DNA of 64,000 bases from Seriola aureovittata (taxonomy: Eukaryota; Chordata; Actinopteri; Carangiformes; Carangidae), in contig NC_079384.1 of the NCBI RefSeq assembly GCF_021018895.1, forward strand, positions 21,688,140 through 21,752,139, in the 5' to 3' direction. The position numbers and the translations under genes are program-made. Below the pieces are notes generated by a model, which was given only the letters and a program-made list of their open reading frames with translations, did not search any database and was not told where the DNA came from. Shown here piece by piece: positions 11,812-23,466 of this stretch; within the stretch, counting starts at the first letter, position 1, and each line of letters opens with the position of its first letter.

Positions 11812-12102
11812 GGGCGGACGGTGGTGCAGTGGGTAGCACTGTAGAAGCCAAAAGGTTCTGGGTTCGAACCCTAAGCCAGGGGCCTTCATGTGTGGAGTTT
11901 GCATGTTCTTCCTGTGCCTGCGTGGGTTCTCCCCAGGTACTCTGGCTTCCTCCCACAGTCCAAAGGCATGCTGGATAGGTTAACTGGTGACTTTAAAGTG
12001 CCCATAAGGGGCGGGTGTACCCTGCCCTCACCCAATACCAGCTCCAGCCCTCCTGTGGTCCTATAATGATAAGCGGTATAGCTTATGGGTAGAAATGGAA
12101 GG
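11812..12102 (+). mobile_element. tRNA-derived SINE with V-SINE-like central domain
   Basis: The head is tRNA-like: an A-box region reading GGTGGTGCAGTGGGTAGCAC, then a B box GGTTCGAACC (11861-11870) about 30 bp later. Next comes the conserved body found in teleost SINEs: GTGTGGAGTTTGCATGTTCT, CGTGGGTTCTCCCCAGGTAC, TTCCTCCCACAGTCCAAAGG and GGTTAACTGGTGACT. The tail carries the gataagcggta...aaatggaagg motif common at this family's 3' end. Relative to the usual family layout it lacks part of the middle. It is a transcriptionally plausible but old copy inside intron 1, opposite in sense to the gene. Confidence 0.88.
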
Positions 12103-12488
12103 TAAATCACTGACAAGTCAGAAAAGCCTCCGCTAAGGAGGTTAAGTGTTCACCTGTGTTTGTCTGTCAGCAGGATTATGCAAAAGTGCTGAAGTGCAAT
12201 TCTAGTTTCACATTTCATTAACATTTACAGAAGTACAGAAGTATACACATGAACACAGATACTGTAAATACATCCAACCAGGTTAAACACTAAACTCCTG
12301 ATAACTTTTGACAGACACAATACAGTTCTGAATACACATCAACTGAGTTCAGGCTCAGACTAGAGTATGCACCAGCACCAGCAGCTGTTTGAAGTAGATA
12401 ATATTAAATGCAGTTTGATCATATGTAGAGGTTTTCTAACGTCACAGAAGCCTTTCAATTTGCTGTATAAAAGTGTCATTTTATGAGC

Positions 12489-12489
12489 G

Positions 12490-12526
<37 letters not shown>
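12489..12526 (+). repeat. (GT)n microsatellite
   Basis: GT run with one GC variant at its start, just before the 12.5-kb interspersed repeat. Confidence 0.97.
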
Positions 12527-12528
<2 letters not shown>

Positions 12529-12534
12529 CGATGA

Positions 12535-12945
12535 CTGTAAGTAAGAGTATTGCACTGGTGATGTCATCTTGGAGCCACAGTCTACGCAGCAGTAATTGGG
12601 GGGCCAGAGCCGCGGTATCGAATTCCCGCCCACACATCCACCCAACTCACTCTGGACTTGATCACAGCTGTCAATCACTACGTCACTCCCCCTTTTTATA
12701 GCATCAAATAACTAAATAAAGACCAAACGTATGAGACACAGATCACTTGAACATACATCAGCATGATAACAACTACCTAAAGGACAGAGAACATCTTTGG
12801 GAAAAAGGTTTTGATGTGGACTTTGATTTTTGAGTTTGACCCATGTCTGGAGGGGGCGTGGTTTATGACCCACCACCAGGGGGTGATCAACATGTTTTGG
12901 CTTCACTTTTAGGGAGGAGTTATGTTGTCCATCTTTATCTATCGT
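12535..12945 (+). mobile_element. non-autonomous interspersed repeat widespread in percomorph fish
   Basis: Landmarks match an abundant fish repeat I recognise but cannot name with certainty. They are GGAGCCACAGTC, tcaatcactacgtcactccc followed by cctttttatagcatcaaataac, GGAGGGGGCGTGGTTTATGA, CCACCAGGGGGTGATCAA and GTTTTGGCTTCACTTTTAGG followed by gttgtccatctttat. There is no coding capacity. Another fragment of the same family seems to be present at 61965-62130. Confidence 0.65.
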
Positions 12946-13015
12946 CACTGGCGCACATTAGGAACATTTCCCTCTTCATCACCACATTTCCACTCTCTCC
13001 TCCAACTGATCTTCT

Positions 13016-13016
<1 letters not shown>

Positions 13017-13062
<46 letters not shown>
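13017..13062 (+). repeat. (GA)n microsatellite
   Basis: Pure 46-bp GA/AG run. It is a perfect mirror repeat of all-purine sequence, the type able to form triplex (H-DNA). Confidence 0.98.
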
Positions 13063-13065
<3 letters not shown>

Positions 13066-13489
13066 TCAATGACTGTACCCCTCCTCATTCAACGTCACTT
13101 CCCCTTCCCTCTACCAAAAAACACTCCTGCAGTCACCTGTCCTCTTCTGTTTACCGTTTCTGCCGTCTATCCATTTATTACTACCTGCTTCTATCCTTTA
13201 TGTTTCTATCAGCTGACCCATCCTGCTCCACACCTCCATCCATTATTGCTGTCTCTCTGTTTCAGTTGTATCAGTGCCATTCATTCCAGCACACCGCTCT
13301 CTCCACCTTCATCAGCTCTAAGCCATCACTCTCACACTCTCTACCGTCCTATATCCATTCTTTCATCTCCAGTTCATTCCAGACAACAAAGGTTCATCTC
13401 CATCTCTCATGTCACAGTATCCGTTTCAGTTCAGGTGATTGTCATTAACTTACTTTAATTAACATTTTCTTCTTTCAGTCTAATTTAGG

Positions 13490-13805
13490 GACACAACCAA
13501 TTATTTAAATTACTGATTCATCAACTATATTCCTCAACTATTATTTGATTAATTGATTAAGTGTTTACAGTGTCAATTACAAATGATCATCACAATATCC
13601 TGGAGTCTGAAGTGACATCTTCATGTTGGGTTTTGAGCTGTTTCTCAGAAACAAGCAGAGATGTTCAATTAAATTTTAATGACATAAAACAGAGGCACTG
13701 CAACCAATCAGGGCTGTAGAGAACAATTAATTTCATTATCTGTTAATCTCATGATTATTTTCTCAATTAATAGATTAATCTTTTTTTCTACATGTCAGAA
13801 AAAAG
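13490..13805. mobile_element. ATTAATCGATTA-type MITE, degenerate, possibly two fragments
   Basis: The segment holds blocks typical of a common teleost hAT-like MITE: repeated attaattgattaa-like ends, a central part reading gggttttgagctgtttctcag, and from 13709 a terminal part, cagggctgtagagaacaatt then ttttctcaattaatagatta. The canonical end is CAGGGCTGCAACTAACGATT. It is non-coding, and the borders are approximate. Confidence 0.5.
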
Positions 13806-13934
13806 ACCAAATAAACATCAACACAGTTTGGTCATACTGATGGGCAATTTAGAAGAACAGTGGGATACAGGATGTTATTTCAGTTCAGATGTGTCAGATA
13901 AATATACAAATAAGGAATTATTATTTTATTGTTC

Positions 13935-14300
13935 AGTAAATGTTTGTATGATTGGGCCTTGGCATTAGTAGCACTTTAGTTAAGGTAAGAGAAAGAACAC
14001 TCCTTTGTTTAATACAAATAATAAAGTTGAAGGTGACTTTACACACAATCCAGACCACAATTTTTCCTGAACCCCAACCAAAGTGCTTGTGTTGCCTAAA
14101 CCACAGAGAGGCCTCCGGATGTGAACCTGGTCTCTGGAACCACAGTCCTTTGCGTTTTGCACCAGCCATCCACTGATTCTACTGCCATTATTAATAAATG
14201 TACCACACCATTCATCCAAACATTACACTGCCTCTGAACATTTTTCAGCCAATGATTACAATTTAGCACTATATAAAGATCATTTGGAGTAGACATGGTT
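13935..14300. repeat. probable interspersed repeat, family not identified
   Basis: The stretch contains text often repeated in fish genomes, such as aaccccaaccaaagtgcttg and ctaaaccacagagaggcctc followed by cggatgtgaacctgg. No terminal inverted repeats or coding segment could be defined, so this is a weak call from familiarity only. Confidence 0.3.
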
Positions 14301-15106
14301 ATGCTTCAGAGCAGTCAAGCTCTGAGCAACTGGTGATGCAGAAGCATAAAACCACAACAAACCACGATCCCAGGGCTGTTTCTCTGCTTCAGCTCTTTAA
14401 AAAGTACGGACTACAGGATCGATGGTGCTGACGGCATGATGTACAATCTCAGTGCAGCAAGATGTGACATCACAATGGCCACAGTTTTTACCTGTGAAAA
14501 GGTGTGTAAACTGAGTGTTATCTACAGGCATCTAACGCTCTGCAACTGCATTAAAGGGGCGCTATCATCGTGGCGTGACATTTTGAAGTGCTACCACTGT
14601 AGAGCTACAGTGGGCAGAGGAAATGAAATGAAAGAATCAATGTATTACCAGTGAATTACCACTACAAATCCTAAAAAAGACTTAGCTCATGGGTTTTAAT
14701 ATTCTTATGGAGAAAAAAATAATACAGCAATCGACCTAAATGTTCATTTTCTGTTTTCAATTCAGTTATCACTACAACAACCACCACTGCATTCAGATCA
14801 AAGCCATCAGTAAATAAGAGACCAGTGGGCCTGTTACACCCGTATTCAGATTCTCCTCCATTATATATCCCTCCTCCTGCGGCAGCTGGTCTGTGCTGCT
14901 GTCAGTCCTGTCAATGAGGGATCATCCTGCTGTCTTCTCACCTGGTGTGACCCTGGAATAGTTGTACTGTTCCATCTTCAGTACATTATACATCTGAATA
15001 ACACACTGACTTTCTTATTGTTGAAATGGGGCATCTTTTGGTAAAGGTGCTACATAATTCAAACTTGACAGCTGCATTTCGATTTCTGGTGCAGGAAAAA
15101 TTCTTC

Positions 15107-15109
<3 letters not shown>

Positions 15110-15152
<43 letters not shown>
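15110..15152 (+). repeat. (GT)n microsatellite
   Basis: Pure GT run of about 21 units ending in TATGCGCA. Confidence 0.98.
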
Positions 15153-15155
<3 letters not shown>

Positions 15156-16647
15156 CGCACCAGAGTAGGAACAGCTATATATCTTCCTGATCCTACAACC
15201 AATCAATGGTTAAATCTAGTGAGTTATGTGTTGTAGCTCTCTGCAAAACCAAAATTTATCACTGCAAACATGCACAGCATCTGCTTTAAATACATGTCTC
15301 TGTGTATTGCAATGTCTTTGTTTCTGCTGCCTGCGTTGGCATCTGTATCATTTATTCGTCTACATATAGATTATATATATACTGTACACACCCAGGATAA
15401 AGGCTGCAGTAAGAAGAGAAGAACAGAAAGACAGACTCCTGCTGTCAGTGTCATCTGTCTGTGTTCACTGATGACTATCAGAGAGCATATTAATAACCCT
15501 GACACGTCCAGAGCAGGACTGACACTGTATTCTGTTTACACAAAGAAGAACACACAAACAGTACACTGAGTACACCGAGTATTCAGTTGAGGAAAACGTA
15601 CACGTGCTAGGAAAGGAGAATTCTCAGTGTCTGGTGAGTCTGTTGCCACAGTAACTGGAGGCAGCAGTGAGCACTGGCCATGGACACACAGACACACTCG
15701 CACACGCACACACACAGCGCTCTGAATCAGTAGGCTTCTATCAGCCACAGTGAGCAGAACAAGAGACAAAGGGAGAGAACAAAGAAGAGCTGATGCCATA
15801 CTTACAACACTGTACAGCATCTGATTTTATCAATATCAGCTCTCACTATCACTACAGGCTGTGTGTCACTCTCTTCTCAAGCCCTGGTGATAGCAGTCAT
15901 TAAAGACACTGAGCTAGACACAAGAATGAAGCTGACCATCCAGTACAACCCCCTCCACACTGTACGGATGGTGTGAGTATCTGTGGCTGAATGATTCAGG
16001 AGCTCAGAGCTGGAAAAGCGGGTCTAGTTTTCAGGGGGCCAGAATCTGTAGTGATGCGCCTGACGATGGTATCTGGGTTTGTGGCATCATACTGACGCCA
16101 CTTCCACTCCACTCCACTACTGTCATTCAGCAGTGTGTCAACAGCATCTCCACCATTAACAGCTCCTGTTAGGGATGGCTTTAATTCAGTTGGAAAGATC
16201 GTTTGATCATGGAAGGTCACAAGAACACAGGCATCTTCATATATATATATATATAACATATGTTTTATGTGTATATTTTGTATTTTCTACTAGTGCAAGA
16301 CTGAAAATTTACATTTGACTCAAAAGGAGGGACACAGTTTCTTCAGTAAATCATATACCACACTGCTCACACATACAATGTAATCAACTACTGAACTCTT
16401 GTGAAATGTTATTACTATCATTTTCTCCTATGATTGAGACTGACATTATGCCTCAAAAAGGACTAATAAAATGCACAAAAGATAAATATGGAACATGAAA
16501 TATGTAGGTTTTGATGTTCCTATTCAGTTTGTTCTGTATATCACAATACATATAAAATTATAAGGTAGGAAATCCCCTCTTGAGGGTGCAATTGATATGA
16601 AGCCAGAGGCAGAGAGGGGTAAGAGCACAGAGTGTGCACATAGATGT

Positions 16648-17482
16648 ATGAACACCTGTACACCTGATTATTCATGCAGTTATCCAATCAGCCAATCAAG
16701 TGGCAGCAGTGTGATGCATAAGATCCTGCAGATAAAGGTCAGGAGCTTCATATCACACATCAGAATAAGGTAAGATGCGATCTCATTGATGTTGACTGTG
16801 TAATGATTGTTGGTGTCAGACGCTGGTTTGAGTGTTTCTCAAACTGCTGATCTCTAGAGTTTTTACTCCAAATGAAGCCAAAATGAGAGAGGTCAGAGGT
16901 CAGAGCAGAATGGACAGACTGGTTAGAGCTGACAGAAAGGCTACAGTCACTCAGATAACCACTATTTACAACTGTGCTGAGCAGAGAAGCTTCAGAGTGA
17001 ACAGCACATTAAACCTTGAGGTGGATGGACCTCACCAGCAGAAGACCACATCAGGTTCCACTTCCTGTCACCAAGAACAGAAACCTGAGGCTGCAGTGGA
17101 CACAGACTCACCGAAATGGTGATGGTTTGGGAAATTTTTTTCTTCTTAACACCAATCAATCATGGTCTGAATGTCACAGTGTATCTGAGTATTGTTAGTG
17201 ACAATGTTCATCCCTTCATGGCCACAGTTCACCATCTTCCAACTTCTAATGGCAACTTCCAGCAGGAAGCCCCCCCCCAAGTCTCCAGACCTGAATCCAG
17301 TAGAACACCTCTGCCATGTGGTAGAACAGGAGATTGGCAGCGTGAATGTGCAGCTGACAGATCAGCAGAGATGATGTGATGCAGTCATGTCAACATGGAG
17401 CAGAGTTTCCATGACATGAAGAACTGAGGCTGTTTGAGAACAAAGAGAGGAACTACCCAGTGTTCCTAGCTCAGTGAGCGTC
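16648..17482 (+). mobile_element. Tc1-like DNA transposon, internally deleted, transposase pseudogene
   Basis: The 5' part (gaacacctgtacacctgatt, caatcagccaatcaagtggc) and later blocks follow a common fish Tc1 family. A coding-like piece resembles RADRKATVTQITTIYNCAEQ from the DNA-binding part. The 3' part keeps TNQSWSECHSVSEY-like and SPDLNPVEHL-like pieces from the DDE region, but several hundred bases between them are missing. The 3' terminus tgttcctagctcagtgagcgt (17461-17481) corresponds to an eroded inverted repeat. With frameshifts, stops and a C-run at 17269-17278 it cannot encode a transposase. Confidence 0.8.
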
Positions 17483-18757
17483 TCCGTGATTGCTCTTGTG
17501 TATGTTCAAGTACACTATATGACTGTGTACACGAGCATATGTTATGTGAATCTGTGTTTAGCAGTGCACGATGTATAATCTGCCCATCACTAAAAGCTGC
17601 AGAGCTGCTTTCTGGCTGGCTGCACCAAAGGCCGCCGACAGCCAATGAGCATGAGGCGTGAAAGCAAACGACCAATGCAGAGAGAGCAGCAATATCTGCC
17701 TTTTAAAAAAGAACACCACAGAAAGCTGGAGAAAACACATACCGATACAGAGTATAGAATACAAACGAGAACAGAGTGACTGCTTCCACTGAGAGGAATA
17801 ATGAAGACAATCTGACATATGACATGAAAATAACGATGAAGCTCAGAGAGTATGTATGAATTTGCAGTCCAACTCTCCATCTGGCTGCTTTTGTTATATT
17901 GTGATTTGAATGATGAATTGTAAAACTCTTTTCTTTCGTATTCTACTAGGAATGACCTGGATGTGAAGAGTTAACAATGTTGGATCAACCAGTCCATGAC
18001 CTCACTTTCATTCAGCAGCACTGGAGATGTTGTGTTTTAACCCTTTTTGATGACTGAAGGTTTTCAAGCAGCTACACGACCCTCTTCCCTCTCTATCTGC
18101 CTGTCTCTCAGTCCCAGCCTTGCCCTGCTGTAAATCATGTCCAGACACACACACATGCACACACACTGTAAACTCTATCCTGTTCTCCAAAAACTCTAAT
18201 CTGATTTATTGAGCTTGACTGCACAGAAAACATGTAGTCTAGCCAGGCTAAAAAGACTCCTTTATCCACTTTACCCCCCCAGCCCACAACCCCCAATCCC
18301 AACAGTTGCACACACATAGAACACATAGTCCAGAGAGTGTGTGCACACACAAAATTACAACTAGATAGGGTATTTATTCCAAACCTTCTCACCACTATAT
18401 TCAGCAACAGAAACACAGCCACCCCTACTGCAGGAAACTTTACATCAGAGCCAACGCCATCACAGACCAGCTCAGTCTTATTGTGACACATTTGTGTATT
18501 TGTCATTAAAGGGGAACTTATCAATATGAAGTGCTTCATTACTGATCATGACTACAATGTATTTCTAGCTGTTTACAAGTATTATTGATAAGTGTGGTTA
18601 TCAAATACTGCACTGACGTATGAAGGAACATGAGATATACCAAGGATGTTTTTCTGATATTTACTTTACCCTCATTAATATCAGATAATACATAGGAAAA
18701 ACCTCTCAACAAAATGTAACACTGAAAGTTTCTCAACATGTTGCTTGTAATAGTTTT

Positions 18758-18794
18758 AGGTAGGTTTACCTAATAAACTGGCACCTGAGTGTGT
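18758..18794 (+). mobile_element. solitary Tc1-like terminal inverted repeat
   Basis: Reading taggtttacctaataaactg then gcacctgagtgtgta, this resembles the 3' terminus of the Tc1 family whose ends read GGTGTACCTAATAAAGTGGC then CGGTGAGTGTA. No matching opposite end or transposase body was seen nearby, and the deleted Tc1 element upstream has its own 3' end at 17482. It is probably a leftover end of another copy. Confidence 0.55.
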
Positions 18795-19049
18795 ATCTCT
18801 ACTGTTATCTGGCTGAAGAACATGAGATTATTCTGATGGATAGGATAACTGGACCAGAACATCTTTACTATTTATATCAAAAACACATACAAATATTAAA
18901 TTTAGCTCTTAAATCATTATTGGGTTCATTGTATAAAATAACTAACAGTGGTAAAACAAAAACAAGAAGAAAAAAACACCATGGTAAAAACATAACTAAG
19001 AAAAGAGTGCTAAATTCCTGCAACACATTTGCATGTTGTTTAATTGTAA

Positions 19050-19964
19050 TCCATTTCTGCAGAAGACCGTTGGGTTCTTGGTCACCTCCGTGATCGAGGC
19101 CCTTCTTGCTCAGTTACTCAGTTTGTCTGGATGGTACAACGCTACGAAGAGTCCTGGTGGTCCCAAACTTCTTCCATTTCCCATTTCACAGTTATTGAAA
19201 TGATTAACAATAATTTGGTTTCCATTATATATATATATATAAAATGTAGCCTACTGTCAGTGGAACAAATTGAAACACTCCTAATTCACAAGTTTTATTT
19301 TTTATTAATCTATTTAGTTTTTACTTTTATAACAAAAGATGCTTTTCAGTTTTGTAGCTGATTGTGACCTGTTGCCTTTTGTTTTTTATCTGCACTGCAT
19401 AAAAATATGACTTATGTGAGGGTGTATATTTTGTTCACTGGTTAATATACTACAGGCTGTACCAACTATCTCAGGTAGTTCTAAATGACACTAGGTGGAA
19501 CAAACTGTAACTTGCACAACTGTCTGTTCAAAATAAATGAAAAGAAACCTAGAATTATGCATTTGGGACTTGTTGTTGCTTTTTTTCCCATTGTACCGAA
19601 CTCATACCAAACCATGACTTCTGTGTACCGTTACACCCTTATTTTATACCTTCGCCCTGATCTGTGCCTCACCACAGATTTATCAGAGGTCTACAGAGAG
19701 CTCCACAGACTTCACGGCCTGGTGTGTTGGACCTTATATACACAGGTGTGACCCTTCCTAAACGAAGTCCAATCAAGTCAATTAGCCAGATGTGGACAAG
19801 GTCTAGACTCATCTCAAGGATAATTAAGGCAAACAGAAAGCACCTGTTTGGAGCCACAACAAATGGGCTGATTTTTATTAAATTTGCAAGAATTTCTTTT
19901 GACTTTATCGTTATGGATTATTGAGTGTAGATTAACAAAAATGGCAAATGTATCCATTCATAAT
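19050..19964 (-). mobile_element. Tc1-like (salmonid DTS-type) transposon remnant, interrupted by other DNA
   Basis: Two separated parts belong to one family. At 19063-19190 the minus strand reads LSN*ARRASITEVTKNPTV, the helix-turn-helix region of Tc1 transposase, next to ccaccaggactcttc. At 19640-19958 lies the matching non-coding terminal part: ccctgatctgtgcctcacca, accttatatacacaggtgtg, catctcaaggataattaagg and ctttatcgttatggattatt then gagtgtagatt. The element is cut at 19965 by a hAT element. About 440 bp of unrelated AT-rich sequence separates the two parts. Stops in the coding part show it is dead. Confidence 0.72.
19195..19637. mobile_element. AT-rich insertion inside the Tc1 remnant, possibly hAT-like
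   Basis: This interval interrupts the Tc1-like sequence. Its right part reads ccattgtaccgaactcatac, then caaaccatgacttctgtg and taccgttacaccc. This resembles the terminal part of a teleost hAT-type element whose end is GTGTACCGTTACACCCCT. It also holds a short (AT)n tract (19228-19243). The left border is uncertain and no target duplication was resolved. Confidence 0.4.
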
Positions 19965-20641
19965 TAGGGATGGGAATCAAGAACCGGTACCAGTTGAGAA
20001 CCAGTTCCAACTGGTTCGATCCATCGTCATCATTTGCCTTTATGCTTAACGATTCCCTTATCGATGCCTTCCACTTCATTCCACACAAAATGACGCTGAC
20101 AGCGCAACGTGTCTGTGGCACTAAGATTTCCAGAAAGGATGGAAACACCAGCAACATGCTGAAACATTTGTCAACGCAGCACGGCATTAAATATCAGGAG
20201 TGCCATGTGTTTGACGCTCTACGCCGCCGGTCAACGAGTGCTTCCTGGTCTCAGCAGAGCAGTGAAGGGACGTATTAGTGATGTGTCGGTCGCGAACAAG
20301 CTCTTTCAAGTGAACGATGGGAGCCGGCTCCCGTCCCAGAGCTGTTTCTTTTCTTTCTTTCTTTCTTTCTTTTTTTTTTTGTAAATGAATACAAGACAGA
20401 CCTAAAGAGGCAGACAGCATCCCTCATTGAAGGATTGAACAACCACAGAGCAGTTATCTATCTTGTTCAGTGTTCAGAGACTCATAATAAAACTTGCGTT
20501 GTTGACACTGAAAACCTGTATAGGCCTATTTTTTTCCACACAGAAAATCCACAGGAATCGATAAAGAATCGGCTCAATAAGCAGAATCGATAATTGGTAT
20601 TGGCATTGGTATTTATACAATCTTATCAATTCCCATCCCTA
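19965..20641 (+). mobile_element. hAT-type non-autonomous element, copy 1
   Basis: Its ends are inverted TAGGGATGGGAAT (19965-19977) and ATTCCCATCCCTA (20629-20641), typical of a BED-finger hAT family in fish. The body contains a frame reading TKISRKDGNTSNMLKHLSTQ then HGIKYQECHVF, the second half of a BED-type zinc finger. The first half, retained in copy 2, is deleted. A (CTTT)n/poly-T tract lies at 20346-20380. The left flank (ttcataat) and right flank (caaaccac) are not an 8-bp duplication. The right flank is instead a copy of the sequence after copy 2. Confidence 0.85.
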
Positions 20642-20785
20642 CAAACCACTGAGTCCACTCTTGGCTGTACGTAGTCTGAGCAGCTCAGTTAAAGATCACA
20701 TCATCCATTCAATATAAATATTAAGAGACACAGAGAACAGGGACAATAAAAACCCAATACAAATCAAACAAAAACATACACACCA
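20642..20785 (+). repeat. duplicated 3' flank of the hAT element (pairs with 28681-28825)
   Basis: The roughly 145 bp right of copy 1 is nearly identical to the sequence right of copy 2. Both start caaaccactgagtccactct and run through ggacaataaaaacccaatac-like sequence to acatacacacca. The match ends at a junction at 20785, where copy 1 continues with another fragment of the element itself. This is a segmental duplication of element plus flank and not two independent insertions. Confidence 0.85.
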
Positions 20786-20842
20786 GAAAATCCACAGGAA
20801 TTGATAAAGAATCAGCTCGATATGCAGAATTGATAATGGCAT
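20785..20842 (+). mobile_element. third, partial fragment of the hAT element (3' internal part)
   Basis: The segment cagaaaatccacaggaattg continuing to gcagaattgataatggcat matches the element's own 3' part (20540-20600 in copy 1, 28583-28643 in copy 2) with a few substitutions. It lacks the terminal repeat and starts exactly where the duplicated flank ends, so it records a second join. Confidence 0.8.
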
Positions 20843-21739
20843 GACAACATGATACAACAGCAGATATGAAGACAGCATCGAAACCAGAGAAAGACAAGTC
20901 ACTGCTGTGTTCATGTGAAATCACCAAGAGCACAGACATGCAGAGCCTGAGAGGAGACAGACAATAAGAGAAAAGGAAAACAATGTATAAGAATACAGCA
21001 TGAATGGCAGAGGCTAATGAGGAGCATGAATAAAGACAACAAAGCAGAAAACTAATTATGTAAGAAAAGATAAATAGAAAAAACAAGGGAGTGGGTGAGG
21101 GATAGGAATGACTAAGTAAAAAGGGAAAGAAGGTGAACAAAGGCACAAAAACACTGAGTTAGACTTGGTTAAAAAAAATGTCAGAATGAACATGGAGCAG
21201 CTTTAAACGAGCAGCTTGTAAACAAGACACAATAGGAAAAGAAGAAGATACCTGACAAAAGGAGGCAAAATGAAACCGTGCCAAAAAACCTGGGGGTTTT
21301 AATTCATTCATGCAAGGAATGAAAGAGCAATGAAAACAGATGAACAAGGTGATGAAAGACATTGATTTAATGGCACTGGGCAGGAAACAGACAAAGAGAG
21401 GCAATGAAAAGGAGTGAGGAAGATGAAAATGATGAAGAGGAGATCAACTGTGACAGACAAGGAACAAAAGGAAAGAATGGACGGAATGTAATGACAAAAA
21501 CAACGTGGAAATGAAGATGAGCAGAAGATGTCAAATGCAACTAAGGGCAAAAAGGATTAGGACAGAAAACAAGAGGATGGATGTGATGAGCATGAAAAAC
21601 AGGAGAGTCGAGCTGCCTGGAAACCGAGTAAGTAGCCTACCACATCGGCAACCAGGTTGACAACACTGTAACCAAGGCACCTCATCCCTGACAACGGACA
21701 AAATGATGCTGCTGCTGCTTTCTACTCCTAAAGAATATC

Positions 21740-21925
21740 AATCAGTGGGGGGAGAGAGAGGGAGAGAGACTTTGATAGAGAGATGGTCCCCCAGAGGTAC
21801 ATAAATATATGAGGCAGCTTCTGAGTTGCTGGGCTGCTGGCTGGCTTCCCCTCGCAATTACCAACAACTCAGACAGAGGGAGAGAGACAGAGGGAGAGAG
21901 AGAGGGAGAGAGAAATCTCATCAAG
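21740..21925 (+). repeat. GA-rich low-complexity region
   Basis: Two clusters of gagagaggga units (21750-21785 and 21875-21915) flank ordinary sequence. Confidence 0.8.
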
Positions 21926-22050
21926 CAGGGACAGAGTGAGCAGAGAAGAAGAAATCTCATCATGCAAAACAGAAATTCAAGTAGGGCTGCTGTGGGCAAA
22001 GACACGTTTGATGTTCTCTCCTAATACAAAACACAGAGACTCAGAGAGAC

Positions 22051-22051
<1 letters not shown>

Positions 22052-22085
<34 letters not shown>
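22052..22085 (+). repeat. (GT)n microsatellite
   Basis: GT run followed by GTGCGA variants to about 22111. Confidence 0.97.
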
Positions 22086-22094
<9 letters not shown>

Positions 22095-22359
22095 CGAATG
22101 TGTGCGTGTGTAAGGTTTTATGACTATTGAAATTGCTACAAGGGAGAATGGCGGGGCAACTTGAAGATGAATGAGGACAAAATGACAGAGGGGGGCAGGA
22201 GTGAGAGAGATATGGAGGGATAGCAATCTGGCCAACCAGCAGCTAATCATGTATTATTACACTGAAGAAGAATGGGCTGTGCGGTGTGTGCTGCTCACAC
22301 CTATACCAACACATCAACGGCCTCATGTTACATTTTTACGCCAATCTACTCCTTGTTGG

Positions 22360-22412
22360 CTTTTCAGATGCACACACACACACACATATACATAAACACA
22401 CACACACACATG
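22360..22412 (+). repeat. interrupted (CA)n tract
   Basis: The sequence is alternating CA with ATATACATAA interruptions, typical of an ageing microsatellite. Confidence 0.85.
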
Positions 22413-23432
22413 CTTTTATCACTGTACTTCAATTGAATACTATGTTTATGCAAACTGACAATTCAGCTGCCTAGCTGATTTCAACTGCATTCAGCTCTTA
22501 TACTTCCACTGACACGTAAACTCCTTTCACTATTCACACTTCCAGTGCTTTAACTGCTGCTTAACTGCTTTTCTTTTTGAATAAAGCCGTTTTTGTCTTC
22601 AAATTTCTTATATATGGGGTTAAAATACCCAAACCCCCACCTCCCTTCATCATGTCTACATACAGTGTTGTAGGGGCATGCTCCATTGGTCGGCCCAGTG
22701 CTGTGTAACTGAGTGATGAAGTTACATGATTGGTCAGGCGAGTGCCATTGATAGCTGATAGCTGTGCATTCAACAAGTTTTGGCGCAAAAAGCTTCTATT
22801 ACGTCATCAGGGACTTTAAAGGCAGTGTTGCCACCTTAGCGCCTTCGTCATTAAATTGACCATCTTTTTGGACCACATTTACAAGCACCTAGCGATAAAT
22901 CTAGCAACTTTCTGGACAAAGTTCAGCAGCTGTCCATAGAAGAGTTGCCAGTGTTGCCCTGCAAATGTTTTATTAGTGACTGCTGGCTAAAATCTATCTA
23001 AATTTAAACTTGTTCCATTGTCTGACAACAGACACAGAAAAACATGTAAATGAGAACAGCTTTATTGTGACATCACCAATATCAGAGAGTGTCAGATTCC
23101 ACAGGCAACACTTTACATCGAAGCAACACAGCCAGACAGTTAAGGTTGAGAAAAGATTTGTTATGTGTTAGGTCACCAAACTAATAGCATGCCCTCAATG
23201 TGGCTTAACAAGATTAGAAAAAAAGATGATCTTGAAATGGTCCAACCAGGTTAAAGATCCAACAGAACAGAGACCGAGAGACAGACGACAGCGAGGGGGA
23301 AAGAATGGCTCTGTTGTGGAGGTTCACTGGGATGTAAGTAATGTGAAGGAGAGGGGTGGAATAAGAGAGCAGATGAGCTGAAGTAATACCCAATGACAGC
23401 ATGAAGAGACATCCCCTCTCCTACAAGGTCAT

Positions 23433-23466
23433 CTATCTCTCTCTCTCTCTCTCTCTCTCTCCCTCT
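23433..23466 (+). repeat. (CT)n microsatellite
   Basis: Near-pure CT run. A GA-rich tract follows at 23650-23695 on the same strand and is roughly complementary, so the pair could form a 200-bp-spaced stem. Confidence 0.9.

Noticed and set aside
12600..12630. Text resembling cloning-vector polylinker (ccgcggtatcgaattccc)
   Set aside because: It lies inside a recognised fish interspersed repeat that naturally carries tattgaattcccgcc-like text. The order of restriction sites does not match a vector.
12843..13458. 201- and 178-codon plus-strand frames
   Set aside because: They run through the (GA)n tract and pyrimidine-rich DNA, giving strings of RERERE and serine-rich sequence in two overlapping frames. 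There is no protein-family similarity.
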